The notes under the pieces: generated by a model | Seen by the model: the letters and a program-made list of their open reading frames with translations, nothing else | Database searches by the model: none | What the model was told of the DNA's origin: nothing | Assembly: GCA_011390575.1 (NCBI GenBank) | Contig: JAABSE010000002.1 | Coordinates: forward strand, 42,472 to 106,471 | Direction of reading: 5' to 3' | DNA: 64,000 nucleotides | From: Sphingobacteriia bacterium | Lineage (GTDB): Bacteria; Bacteroidota; Bacteroidia; Bacteroidales; UBA7960 | In this document: in pieces, positions 37,635 through 46,324 of the stretch | Layout: the number at the start of each line of letters is the position of its first letter | How positions within the stretch are numbered: the stretch's first letter is position 1 | Translations under genes and position numbers: made by a program

Positions 37635-38030
37635 ATGACTCAATTTGAAAACTATCCGTTTCTGAATTCTACCACCTTTGCAATGCTGAAAAAAAGCACC
37701 GCTGGCAAACCTGAATTTTTGGTGGAGCTCTTCCAAAGCTTTATTGATGACTCAAAAGAGTTAATGCTTGAGCTTGACAACTGCAAAGCAGAAAAAAACC
37801 TCGAATCATATTATACCTCTGTTCATACATTAAAAGGACTTTGCGGTACCATAGGTTGCACAAGGATGTTTGAAGTGCTGAAAACCATGGATAAGCTTAA
37901 TAAGGGAAGCGAATTTGAAGATTCAATGAGTTACCTTCCAGAATTGAAAACCGTTTTTGCTGAAACCTCTGAGGCCATAAAGCTTGAGGTTTTTTCTACA
38001 GTTGACCAACCTAATAATGAAAATACATAA
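37635..38030 (+). CDS. free-standing HPt phosphotransfer protein
   Basis: A 131-residue HPt protein. The phospho-His lies in YTSVHTLKGLCGTIGC (about residue 62), followed by the LKG signature. It is encoded 27 bases after the TPR pseudo-hybrid and overlaps the next kinase gene by 14 bases, so the three genes are surely one unit. It could carry phosphate to or from the receiver of the upstream pseudo-hybrid. Confidence 0.88.
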   Translation: MTQFENYPFLNSTTFAMLKKSTAGKPEFLVELFQSFIDDSKELMLELDNCKAEKNLESYYTSVHTLKGLCGTIGCTRMFEVLKTMDKLNKGSEFEDSMSYLPELKTVFAETSEAIKLEVFSTVDQPNNENT

Positions 38031-39753
38031 ACAAGATCTTACTACCTCAGGGTATATCAAACTACCGGAATCTTTTCTTAATGTATTGCCTCTGCCGGTT
38101 TTGGTTTTTACAAATGAACTTGTCGTTCTTTACCTTAATAAACGGGCATCAGAACTTTTGGATGTAAAACTTTTGTCAGTAGGAAAGACCATGGTTGATG
38201 AATTATTTGAACCAGACCTTGCCACGCTCATTCATCAAAAAACATCATGTCTGAGTAAATCCGGCAAAAAAAAGGATATCGAATTCAGATTCCGGCTTTC
38301 CCCGGAGCCCATAAAAAGCCTTATCATAAATCTTTCCGTTCCTGATGACAATCCAGAGTTATTTCTGATGACTATCAGGGATATAACCTCAGAAGAAAAG
38401 CTCAGGAAACGGTTGGAGAGTTTACATAATACTATAGAAAAAATCCAACCCGGCTCAATCCAGGATAAGATTTTATTCAAACGCCTGGAAGAAGCAGTAA
38501 TGCAAAGTGCAAACACCATTGTTATTACAGATTTGGAAGGGAATATTATTTTTGCTAACCCCAGATTTGAAGAAACTACCGGGTATTCCTTCGGAGAAGC
38601 TTACATGAAAAACCCACGTATTCTAAAATCCGGCGACCAACCCGATTGGTATTATAAAGAGTTGTGGGAAACCATTTCCAGTGGTAAAGTTTGGAAAGGT
38701 GAATTCAAGAATCAAAACAAGAAAGGTGGATATTACTGGGAGTCTGCCACCATCACACCCATTAAAGATGCTGAGGGAAATATACTGGAATACCTGGCCA
38801 TTAAGGAGGAAATTACTGAACGTAAATTAATTGAGGAGAAACTTGAGAAAACCCTGATGGAAATGGAGGTTTCCAATTGGGAGTATAAGATGCTGAACCA
38901 GGATCTGAATCAGGAAGTGGAAAGAAGAAAAACGGTAGAAAGCGAACTGAAGCTGCAGAAGGAACTCTTACAGGAGCTTAATGAAAACCTGGAAAGCCAG
39001 ATTGAAGCTGAAGTGAATAAAAACAGGGAAAAGGATGAATTGATGCTGTTGCAATCACGACAAGCCGCCATGGGTGAGATGATAGGAAATATTGCTCATC
39101 AGTGGCGTCAACCCCTCAATGCCATCGGCCTGATGGTTTATGACCTGACCGATGCTTTTCGCTTTGGTGAAATAGATGAAGAATACCTTGCCAAGAGTGA
39201 GGAAAATATCAAATCTGTGCTTCAGCATATGTCAGGTACCATCGACGATTTCAGAAATTTCTTCAAACCTAACAAGGAAAAGCAGGCATTTGCACTATAT
39301 GATGTGGTAAAAACTTCGGTATCATTTCTTGATGCTACCTTGAAAAACTCAGGTATACGGCTCATTACTGAAATAGATAAGGATATCGCTTTGTTTGGCT
39401 ATTCCAGTGAATTTGCCCAGGTCTTACTGAATATTATTAATAATGCAAAAGATGCACTAACCGATAACCAGACTCCAGTCCCTGTAATCAGAATTTCCGG
39501 GCAAAGGAAAGATGAATTTGCTGTTTTGAAAATAATCGATAACGGAGGAGGTATTAACCCTTCTGTTCTGCATAAGATCTTTGAACCTTATTTTACGACC
39601 AAAGAACAAGGGAAAGGTACCGGCGTGGGTCTGTATATGTCCAAAACGATTATTGAAAGGAATATGGGAGGAGGTATTTCCGTAAATAATCTGCGGAATG
39701 GAGCTGAGTTTGTTATTACGGTTCCGCTGAGTAAGGCAGAGAATAGAGAATAG
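38017..39753 (+). CDS. PAS-PAS sensor histidine kinase (AHQWRQPLN type)
   Basis: The ATG at 38017 (alternative 37984) gives 578 residues. Two PAS domains (about 10-120 and 150-270) are followed by a long coiled coil (about 280-345). The DHp helix carries the H-box NIAHQWRQPLNAIG, with His361, a class common in environmental bacteria. The HATPase has NIINNAKDAL, DNGGGI and GTGVGLYMSK, all intact. No membrane segment and no receiver are present, so it is a cytoplasmic sensor, possibly of redox or ligand cues through PAS. It overlaps the HPt gene by 14 bases. Orthodox kinases do not need an HPt, so the coupling to the HPt and the pseudo-hybrid is noteworthy. Confidence 0.92.
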   Translation: MKIHKQDLTTSGYIKLPESFLNVLPLPVLVFTNELVVLYLNKRASELLDVKLLSVGKTMVDELFEPDLATLIHQKTSCLSKSGKKKDIEFRFRLSPEPIKSLIINLSVPDDNPELFLMTIRDITSEEKLRKRLESLHNTIEKIQPGSIQDKILFKRLEEAVMQSANTIVITDLEGNIIFANPRFEETTGYSFGEAYMKNPRILKSGDQPDWYYKELWETISSGKVWKGEFKNQNKKGGYYWESATITPIKDAEGNILEYLAIKEEITERKLIEEKLEKTLMEMEVSNWEYKMLNQDLNQEVERRKTVESELKLQKELLQELNENLESQIEAEVNKNREKDELMLLQSRQAAMGEMIGNIAHQWRQPLNAIGLMVYDLTDAFRFGEIDEEYLAKSEENIKSVLQHMSGTIDDFRNFFKPNKEKQAFALYDVVKTSVSFLDATLKNSGIRLITEIDKDIALFGYSSEFAQVLLNIINNAKDALTDNQTPVPVIRISGQRKDEFAVLKIIDNGGGINPSVLHKIFEPYFTTKEQGKGTGVGLYMSKTIIERNMGGGISVNNLRNGAEFVITVPLSKAENRE

Positions 39754-39861
39754 AGAAAAAATATTAATGGTTAATTAATAGTTAGTGGATTGAGAGGAGA
39801 GTACGGGTGATAGTGCTGGAAATCTTATTTTTTTCATTAACCTTAGTAGAATTATTCAATA

Positions 39862-39937
39862 AAAGGCTGTTTCAGAAATAAAAATCATTGTCTGTTGACA
39901 ACCGGCCTGAGCCGCATGATTTTCTGAAACAGCCTTT
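39862..39937. terminator. long bidirectional hairpin between the kinase and alpha-oxoamine synthase genes
   Basis: A 17-bp perfect stem (39862-39878 with 39921-39937) extends inward by a further 5 bp (ATCAT/ATGAT) past a small bulge. T/A-rich flanks on both sides and a convergent gene arrangement make it a strong two-way terminator. Confidence 0.8.
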
Positions 39938-39986
39938 GTTTTACCTTCGCACAGCATATTATCTGTGAGAAGAAATATAATCAGCT

Positions 39987-41246
39987 CTAAACTTCTTTGT
40001 TTTCTTTGATATTAACAATCTCACCTGAAGAGTATTTGCCTTCATCAAGGTTTCTCTTGATAGCGGTGAAAGCATCCAGTGTGTATTCCACATCATCCAG
40101 CGTATGCACAGCCGTAGGAATTATCCGTATGATAATTATTCCTTTGGGAACCACCGGATATCCAACAACCGAACAGAAGATATTATAATTTTCCCGCAGA
40201 TCAAAGGCAAGGTTGGTTCCTTCGCTGGTTTCTCCGGAGAGAAATACCGGAGTAACAGGAGATTCGGTGTTTCCTAAATTAAAACCGCGTTCGCGCAGAC
40301 CTTTTTGCAGTGCATTGGTAATTTTCCAGAGATTTTCTCGCAGTTCAGGATGTTTGCGCACCATATCCAGTCTTTTCAATGCACCTACCACCAAAGGCAT
40401 GGGGAGTGATTTGGCAAATATCTGGCTGCGCATGTTGTACATCAGGTAATAGATAACTTCTTTGGTGGAAGCAACAAAAGCACCGATGGAGGCCATGGCT
40501 TTGGCAAAGGTGCCAAAGTAAATATCAATACCATCATTAACATCCAGATGTTCGCCCACACCCGCTCCGGTTGGTCCCATTGTTCCAAAACCATGTGCAT
40601 CATCCACGAAAAGCCGGAAATTGTATTGCTTTTTTAAAGCTACAATTTTGTCCAGTTTGCCCAGGTCGCCTGACATACCAAAAACTCCTTCGGTAATTAC
40701 AAGGATACCTCCTCCGGTTTCATTGGTTACCCTTGTAGCTCTTTCAAGTTGCTTTTTGAGGTTTTCAATATTGTTATGAGGAAAAACAAAACGTTTTCCC
40801 ATGTGAAGTCTCACTCCATCCACAATGCAGGCATGAGATTCGGAATCATAAACAATCACATCTTTTCGATTGACCATGGCATCAATAATAGAAACCATGC
40901 CCTGGTAACCATAGTTGAGCAGGTAAGCCGATTCTTTTCCTACAAAAGCGGCCAGTTCTCTTTCCAGCTGCTCGTGCAGGTCGGTCTGACCCGACATCAT
41001 GCGCGCACCCATAGGCAAGGCCAATCCGTAATCTCTGGCAGCCTCAGCATCAACTTTACGTATTTCTGGATGGTCTGCCAGGCCCAGGTAATTGTTGAGG
41101 CTCCAGACCAGTTTTTCTTTGCCACGAAATTTCATGTGGTTAGAAATATTTCCCTCAAGCTTAGGGAAAGCAAAATAGCCATGTATACGGTCGGCATATT
41201 GACCCAATGGCCCCATATTTTGTGTTGTTTTATCGAATATATCCAC
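39987..41246 (-). CDS. PLP-dependent alpha-oxoamine synthase (serine palmitoyltransferase-like)
   Basis: A 419-residue fold-type I enzyme of the alpha-oxoamine synthase family, which joins an amino acid to an acyl-CoA/ACP. Seen: LNNYLGLADHPE, GARMMSGQTDLHEQLE, DSESHACIVDG (the His stacks on PLP), FVDDAHGFGTMG and the Schiff-base Lys249 in GTFAKAMASIGAF. In Bacteroidota such enzymes make sphingolipids (serine palmitoyltransferase) or the sulfonolipid capnine (cysteate acyltransferase). Plain 2-amino-3-ketobutyrate CoA ligase is a third option, but no tdh gene is adjacent. The exact substrate cannot be read from the sequence. A TAGTTTTG box lies 39 bases upstream. Confidence 0.85.
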   Translation of the reverse strand: MDIFDKTTQNMGPLGQYADRIHGYFAFPKLEGNISNHMKFRGKEKLVWSLNNYLGLADHPEIRKVDAEAARDYGLALPMGARMMSGQTDLHEQLERELAAFVGKESAYLLNYGYQGMVSIIDAMVNRKDVIVYDSESHACIVDGVRLHMGKRFVFPHNNIENLKKQLERATRVTNETGGGILVITEGVFGMSGDLGKLDKIVALKKQYNFRLFVDDAHGFGTMGPTGAGVGEHLDVNDGIDIYFGTFAKAMASIGAFVASTKEVIYYLMYNMRSQIFAKSLPMPLVVGALKRLDMVRKHPELRENLWKITNALQKGLRERGFNLGNTESPVTPVFLSGETSEGTNLAFDLRENYNIFCSVVGYPVVPKGIIIIRIIPTAVHTLDDVEYTLDAFTAIKRNLDEGKYSSGEIVNIKENKEV

Positions 41247-41284
41247 GATTATCTGTTCTTTTTTTGTAACTGGAAGATTATGTG

Positions 41285-41292
41285 CAAAACTA
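41285..41292 (-). promoter_or_regulatory. -7 promoter box of the alpha-oxoamine synthase gene
   Basis: CAAAACTA on the + strand is TAGTTTTG on the coding strand. It fits TAnnTTTG and lies 38 bases before the ATG. Confidence 0.5.
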
Positions 41293-41327
41293 TTATTTTA
41301 TTTGAGTTTATACAACAAAAATCGGGC

Positions 41328-42014
41328 TTACTGCTTAATCATAGGAAAAAAAGCAATGGGGTCGGGGCAAAGCTCCTGGTATGTTTTAATTTCTTCTTTG
41401 CTGCAAACTCCGGGATAATCTCCGTCGTAGTCTTTCATGTCTGTTATAACCTGAAAATGCAGATGCGGAGGCCATTCTCCATTGACTTTTGAATCGCCTA
41501 CGTATGCAAGGATGTTTCCTTTTTCTATGGTCTTGCCGGGATATAACCCATTAAGAGATTCCTTACTTAAATGGCCATATAGGGTGTAAAAGACCTGCTT
41601 GCCCAGTTTATGGCTGAGAATAATGGTAGGACCATAATTTCCGTAACTAATATTGTTTTTGAAACTGTGCACTTTACCGTCAAGAGGACAGTATATGGGT
41701 TTCTCAGCCTGAGTCCAAACGTCAATGCCAAGATGTATACTCCGGCTTTTACCTCCAGCAATGTCAAAAACAGCACTGCGCTTATACAATTCCCTATCCT
41801 CCAGATATCCTCCGTAACCATAAGTCTTATCAGCCTTTTTTATTTTGCTGAATACGAATCGGTTCATGGAAGCTTCATTTGAAAAATCAACTGATTTCAT
41901 TTCCGTATTACTCGTGCTGAAGTCCATGAATAATGTATTCTCCCGGTTGAGTTCCGGTTTGAATAAAGGCGCGGGATCAACCTTATTTGTTAATAGTAGT
42001 TTTTTCAAATCCAT
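41328..42014 (-). CDS. M23-family metallopeptidase
   Basis: This 228-residue protein has a LytM/M23 fold. The zinc ligands are visible in HLGIDVW (HxxxD) and HLHFQV (HxH), with the intervening YGHLS. Such enzymes cut peptidoglycan cross-bridges or stem peptides. There is no clear signal peptide: the N-terminus is MDLKKLLLTNKVDPAP, so export is uncertain and a cytoplasmic or unusual role is possible. It lies between the uvrB and alpha-oxoamine synthase genes on the same strand, 148 bases after uvrB. Confidence 0.85.
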   Translation of the reverse strand: MDLKKLLLTNKVDPAPLFKPELNRENTLFMDFSTSNTEMKSVDFSNEASMNRFVFSKIKKADKTYGYGGYLEDRELYKRSAVFDIAGGKSRSIHLGIDVWTQAEKPIYCPLDGKVHSFKNNISYGNYGPTIILSHKLGKQVFYTLYGHLSKESLNGLYPGKTIEKGNILAYVGDSKVNGEWPPHLHFQVITDMKDYDGDYPGVCSKEEIKTYQELCPDPIAFFPMIKQ

Positions 42015-42161
42015 TTCGTGAAGTCATTTTTTTGAAGTTATATACTCAGGATCAATTGATCGAATCGTTCTATTGTCCTGTTGGAACTCGTTTTTGATTC
42101 TTGTTAATCAGCTGTTTGCATTTAGTTATTTCTTTCCCGTTACTCTTCTCCAGGGTGCCTG

Positions 42162-44189
42162 CTAAATAAATTTCTCTTTAAATATTTTCTCGAGGGCAAA
42201 CATTTCATCTCTTAATCTGGCTGCTTCAATAAAGTCTAACGCTTTGGCCGCTTTTTCCATTTGCCTGCGGGTATTGTTCATGGCTTTTTGCAATTGTTCT
42301 TTGCTCATATACTGAATTACCGGATCGGCTGCAATGTCCACTTCTTCCTTCTCAATGTATGCCTGAGAAGCTTTGGTGCGGGTATCGGCTACCGAGGTTT
42401 GCCCATGAATAGCTTCAACTGATTTTTTGATTTGTTCCGGTGTAATATTATTTTCCTCATTGTATTTGAGCTGCTTTTCGCGTTTGCGATTGGTTTCGTC
42501 AATGGTTCGTTGCATTGAGTCTGTAATTTTATCAGCGTACATGATAACTCTGCTGTTAAGATTTCTCGCTGCTCTTCCTGCGGTTTGGGTCAGGGATCTT
42601 TCAGAGCGCAAAAACCCTTCTTTATCAGCATCCAGTATGGCCACCAGTGAAACTTCAGGCAAGTCAAGTCCTTCACGCAGCAGGTTTACCCCAATGAGTG
42701 CATCAATTACCCCCAGTCGCAAATCGCGCAGAATTTCAATTCTTTCCACTGTATCCACATCAGAGTGTATGTATCTGCATTTAATGCCAGCATTTTCAAG
42801 GTATTTATTGAGTTCTTCTGCCATCCTTTTGGTAAGGGTTGTTACAAGCGTCCTTTCACCTTTTTCAGTCCGAAGGTTAATCTGGTGGAGCAAATCATCA
42901 ATCTGATTCAGACTCGGTTTGATTTCGATCACAGGTTCAAGCAGACCAGTGGGTCTGATAAGCTGTTCAACCACAACTCCTTCAGACTTTTTGAGCTCAT
43001 AATCGGCTGGTGTAGCACTCACAAAGATCACCTGGTTAAGGATGTTTTCAAACTCCTCAAATTTCAAGGGTCGGTTGTCCATAGCTGCTGGTAGCCGGAA
43101 GCCATATTCAACCAGGTTTTGCTTGCGGGATCTGTCGCCCCCGTACATGGCATGGACTTGCGGAATGGTAGCATGGCTTTCATCAATTACCATAAGGTAA
43201 TCATCAGGGAAAAAATCCAGCAGGCAAAAGGGGCGGGACCCTTGTTGTCTCCCGTCAAAATAGCGGGAATAGTTTTCAATACCAGAACAATATCCCAGTT
43301 CTCTTATCATTTCCAGGTCATAATTAACTCTGTCTTCCAGTCGTTTGGCTTCCAATGGCCTGCCTATATCGTTGAAATATTCCACCTGCTTAACCAGATC
43401 ATCCTGGATTAGCCTTATGGCATGAGCCATCCTGTCTTTGGATGTGACAAAAATATTGGCGGGATATATGGCTATTTGATCAAAACTATCCAGCTTATGA
43501 CCTGTCAGTGGATCAAAGCTTTCCAGGGTTTCAATCTCGTCATCCCAGAAAATGATCCGGAAAGCATGGTCGGCATATGCCGGAAATACATCTACCGTAT
43601 CGCCTTTTACCCTGAAGGTTCCTCTTGTAAAATCAGCCTGGGTGCGACTGTAAAGACTGCCCACAAGCTGATGAAGCATTTTGTTGCGGCTGATAACATC
43701 TCCACGGTTGATTCTGATTATGTTTTCGTTAAAATCATCCGGATTACCAATGCCATAGATGCAACTTACTGAACTTACCACCAATACATCTCTGCGTCCC
43801 GATAGCAATGCACTTGAAGCACTCAGACGGAGTTTTTCAATTTCATCATTGATGGAAAGGTCTTTTTCTATGTATGTGTTGGTGGTTGGAATAAAAGCCT
43901 CGGGCTGATAATAATCGTAGTAAGAAACAAAATACTCTACTGCATTATCGGGAAAGAATTGTTTGAATTCTCCGTATAGCTGGGCTGCCAGGGTTTTATT
44001 ATGACTTAATACTATGGTAGGTTTTTGAATTTTTTCCACCACATTGGCAATGGTAAAGGTCTTTCCTGAACCTGTAACCCCCTGCAGAGTCTGATAGGGT
44101 AAGCCTGCCTTTAGTCCCTCCGTAAGCTGTCGGATGGCTTCAGGTTGATCACCGGTGGGTTGAAATTCTGATTTAACTTTAAAAGGCAT
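42162..44189 (-). CDS. uvrB: excinuclease ABC subunit UvrB
   Basis: The 675-residue damage-recognition helicase of nucleotide excision repair. It starts MPFKVKSEFQPTGDQPEAI. Walker A is GVTGSGKTFTIANV, the beta-hairpin region is YYDYYQPEAFIPTTNTYIE, DESHAT is motif II, and the C-terminal UVR motif (AAKALDFIEAARLRDEMFAL) contacts UvrC. An in-frame ATG at 44246 would add 19 unconserved residues and overlap the promoter box, so 44189 is chosen. The TATTTTTG box lies 15 bases upstream of this ATG. Confidence 0.97.
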   Translation of the reverse strand: MPFKVKSEFQPTGDQPEAIRQLTEGLKAGLPYQTLQGVTGSGKTFTIANVVEKIQKPTIVLSHNKTLAAQLYGEFKQFFPDNAVEYFVSYYDYYQPEAFIPTTNTYIEKDLSINDEIEKLRLSASSALLSGRRDVLVVSSVSCIYGIGNPDDFNENIIRINRGDVISRNKMLHQLVGSLYSRTQADFTRGTFRVKGDTVDVFPAYADHAFRIIFWDDEIETLESFDPLTGHKLDSFDQIAIYPANIFVTSKDRMAHAIRLIQDDLVKQVEYFNDIGRPLEAKRLEDRVNYDLEMIRELGYCSGIENYSRYFDGRQQGSRPFCLLDFFPDDYLMVIDESHATIPQVHAMYGGDRSRKQNLVEYGFRLPAAMDNRPLKFEEFENILNQVIFVSATPADYELKKSEGVVVEQLIRPTGLLEPVIEIKPSLNQIDDLLHQINLRTEKGERTLVTTLTKRMAEELNKYLENAGIKCRYIHSDVDTVERIEILRDLRLGVIDALIGVNLLREGLDLPEVSLVAILDADKEGFLRSERSLTQTAGRAARNLNSRVIMYADKITDSMQRTIDETNRKREKQLKYNEENNITPEQIKKSVEAIHGQTSVADTRTKASQAYIEKEEVDIAADPVIQYMSKEQLQKAMNNTRRQMEKAAKALDFIEAARLRDEMFALEKIFKEKFI

Positions 44190-44203
44190 AGATGACTTTT
44201 TGG

Positions 44204-44211
44204 CAAAAATA
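44204..44211 (-). promoter_or_regulatory. -7 promoter box of uvrB
   Basis: CAAAAATA on the + strand is TATTTTTG on the coding strand, 14 bases from the uvrB ATG. This implies a very short leader. Confidence 0.5.
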
Positions 44212-44293
44212 GGAATTATTGTTCTCTGTTTTCCATTAGATAACAAAGAAGTGTAATGGTAAGTTACAATTTTTGAAGTTTAAACCAATAGAA

Positions 44294-45121
44294 TTATGCT
44301 GGCGAAGGCTTTGTTAACATAATTCCGGAGGCTGTTCTGCCTGTGACACCCTTGTCTTTTCGTGAAGAAAAAAATATGTCTGATTGACACTGACTGCAGA
44401 TACCTGACAATTCTATGTTTTCAGGTTTTACTCCCAAACCTGTCAATTGATTAAAATTGGCTTGCCACTGATCGAAAATATACTTACCTTTTTGTTGTGA
44501 AGGTTTTATTACATCTTTCGGATTGCTTAGCGACTTCTTAACCTCAGAAACGACATCTTCACCTACCTCATAGCAGCAGGGGCCATTGGAAGGGCCTATT
44601 CCACCTATTAAATCAGAGGGATGGGTTTCGAAGGTATGCATCATCATCAGTACGGTGGCTTCTGTTATTTTTTTTAGTGTTCCCCGCCAACCGGCATGAA
44701 TAGCAGCAATTACATGATTTACAGGGTCGAAAAGAAGAAGGGGGACGCAATCGGCAGTTTGAATACAGATACATATCCCGGGTGTTCGGCAAATGAGTGC
44801 ATCCGTGTTGTGGATAGCTGTTTTGCAATCGGCACTTCCTTTACCTTTGCCGGCAGTGTCAATAATGGCAATATTGCTGCTGTGGGTTTGGTTGGCAAAA
44901 GTAAACTGACTGATATTGATATTTACCGAGGCAGCAAGTTTGTTACGGTTTTGTAATACGTCCCAGTCGTTGTCGCCCACATGAAACCCCGTATTCATCC
45001 CTGCAAAGGGGCCTTTGCTGAATCCTCCTGTGCGGCTGGTAATGAAATGTTTTATTCCACCAAAACTTCTAAGATTGGAAAATTCGTAAAGTTTGACGCC
45101 TCCCTTTTCTGTGCTTTCCAT
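44294..45121 (-). CDS. pgeF: PgeF/YfiH-family laccase-domain protein (purine nucleoside phosphorylase/oligopeptide editing)
   Basis: From the ATG at 45121 this gives 275 residues, the usual family size. Earlier in-frame ATGs (45151, 45292) add sequence unlike the family. Metal/catalytic residues are visible: His in FANQTHSSNI, Cys in TADCVPLLLFD and His in IAAIHAGWRGT. The family edits non-native amino acids out of peptidoglycan precursors in E. coli and has adenosine/purine nucleoside phosphorylase activity in other bacteria. Here it stands alone, upstream of uvrB on the same strand. Confidence 0.93.
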   Translation of the reverse strand: MESTEKGGVKLYEFSNLRSFGGIKHFITSRTGGFSKGPFAGMNTGFHVGDNDWDVLQNRNKLAASVNINISQFTFANQTHSSNIAIIDTAGKGKGSADCKTAIHNTDALICRTPGICICIQTADCVPLLLFDPVNHVIAAIHAGWRGTLKKITEATVLMMMHTFETHPSDLIGGIGPSNGPCCYEVGEDVVSEVKKSLSNPKDVIKPSQQKGKYIFDQWQANFNQLTGLGVKPENIELSGICSQCQSDIFFSSRKDKGVTGRTASGIMLTKPSPA

Positions 45122-45346
45122 GGGTAAGTAGTTAAGAAGTTTAATAAGCATGAAACCGTCAAAAAGTAAGTAAACGGTTAGATGATAGCTTCCTGAAGTT
45201 GGGTTTATTGTTTTCGTGCAGTTCAACCATGCAACAAGAATGCAAAATGAAGACTTCCAGGGCCCTGTAGGTTTATCTTGTATAACCTGCAAGGCTGATT
45301 GGGTTTCAGAATACCTGACAGTGAAAAATAAAAAGTGAGAATCCGA
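45122..45346. other. intergenic region with no gene seen
   Basis: These 225 bases lie between the pgeF and YtxH-like genes. A leftward extension of the pgeF frame runs through them, but its residues do not match the family. No hairpin or promoter box stands out. Confidence 0.45.
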
Positions 45347-45505
45347 CTATTTCTCGATGACAACTTTTGCTTCCTTCACCTTTTCCTGTTCTTTTTTATT
45401 TGTTTTATCCGAACCGGATTTATCGGTAGCAACAAAGATTGCTCCCAAAAAAGTTCCGGCTGCAAATCCTGCGATAAGTCCGAGTAATTCTTTTGTCCGT
45501 GCCAT
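45347..45505 (-). CDS. small YtxH-like membrane protein
   Basis: A 52-residue protein from ATG 45505 to TAG 45347. It begins MARTKELLGLIAGFAAGTFL, a single Gly/Ala-rich membrane helix (about 8-26) of the YtxH type, then a Lys/Asp/Glu-rich hydrophilic tail ending VVIEK. YtxH-like proteins are small envelope or stress proteins of unknown action. Its short size makes it easy to miss, but the clean Gly-rich helix plus charged tail argue that it is real. Confidence 0.65.
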   Translation of the reverse strand: MARTKELLGLIAGFAAGTFLGAIFVATDKSGSDKTNKKEQEKVKEAKVVIEK

Positions 45506-45649
45506 ATGATTTTTCAATTTTTAAAGCGTCGAGATTATTTTCTCGAAAGGAAAACAAAAACTCATTGTGCTTTTATAGTTCAACAATTTATTGAATGTTT
45601 TGTAAAATTCATAACCTTTACATTTAAACGGAATATAAGCAGATAGTGT

Positions 45650-46120
45650 TCAGTTGTAGTGTTCAAGATAGCCATGTTTTCTGTATTTGATTTGCCTTCT
45701 TTCAGCTACCGCCGCAATGGCCATAAGAGCGTCGTGTCGGGTTTGAGGGTTGAGATCACGTAAATCTATTTTCCGGTTTTTTTTATTTTTGTAAACTACA
45801 AGAATACTTCCGGGCCAAAGATCAATTTTGTCAATGTCTTTGGTGTGCAGCAGTATGCCTTGCTTCAATAGAGAAAACTTGAAATGGATCTTTTCGTCAT
45901 TTACCAAAATGAATTTTTTCCCAATCAGACTTGCCGGAGGGATCCCTATGCCTTCAAAAAAAGAATTCACTCCCCATATAAAAAATATAAGGATTGAACC
46001 CAAATTGGAGGGATAATCCCACACTAAGTAAATGCTGTAGATAGTGAGAAATAATCCCATAATTATACGGACCCGGGAAGTCTTTTCGGATCTTTTTAAG
46101 AAATTATGTTTGTACTCCAT
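45650..46120 (-). CDS. hypothetical membrane protein with PH-like C-terminal half
   Basis: From the ATG at 46120 it has 156 residues; an ATG at 46195 would give 181. Two hydrophobic helices (about 22-38 and 44-62) are followed by a beta-rich half with KFILVNDEKIHFKF, a pattern like small bacterial PH-type domains. The end is basic (ERRQIKYRKHGYLEH). I do not recognise the family. It may be a membrane-bound adaptor. It stands alone on the minus strand beside the divergent ldh2-type gene. Confidence 0.6.
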   Translation of the reverse strand: MEYKHNFLKRSEKTSRVRIIMGLFLTIYSIYLVWDYPSNLGSILIFFIWGVNSFFEGIGIPPASLIGKKFILVNDEKIHFKFSLLKQGILLHTKDIDKIDLWPGSILVVYKNKKNRKIDLRDLNPQTRHDALMAIAAVAERRQIKYRKHGYLEHYN

Positions 46121-46248
46121 TTCTGTTGAAGCTCGAAGTTTTTCAATATTATAACTTATCGATCGGAAATCATTTCGCAAATATATTAAAATCATTTTTC
46201 ACCCTGTCAATTTTATTGTATATTTCAACGCATAAATTACTTTTTTTA

Positions 46249-46281
46249 GATATTGTATGTTTTTTTTGACGATACAATATC
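46249..46281. promoter_or_regulatory. 10-bp inverted repeat upstream of the malate/lactate dehydrogenase gene
   Basis: GATATTGTAT (46249-46258) is repeated inverted as ATACAATATC (46272-46281) around a T-rich 13-base spacer. TATATTTA, near the -7 consensus, follows at 46283-46290. This geometry suits an operator or a leader hairpin controlling the gene at 46325. The regulator is unknown. Confidence 0.45.
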
Positions 46282-46324
46282 TTATATTTACAGAAACTAA
46301 TCCAAATCTAAAAACAAACAAGTT

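Noticed and set aside
42050..42061. 12-base palindrome GATCAATTGATC between the M23 peptidase and uvrB genes
   Set aside because: It is short, AT-rich and may be chance. No promoter is clearly placed with it.
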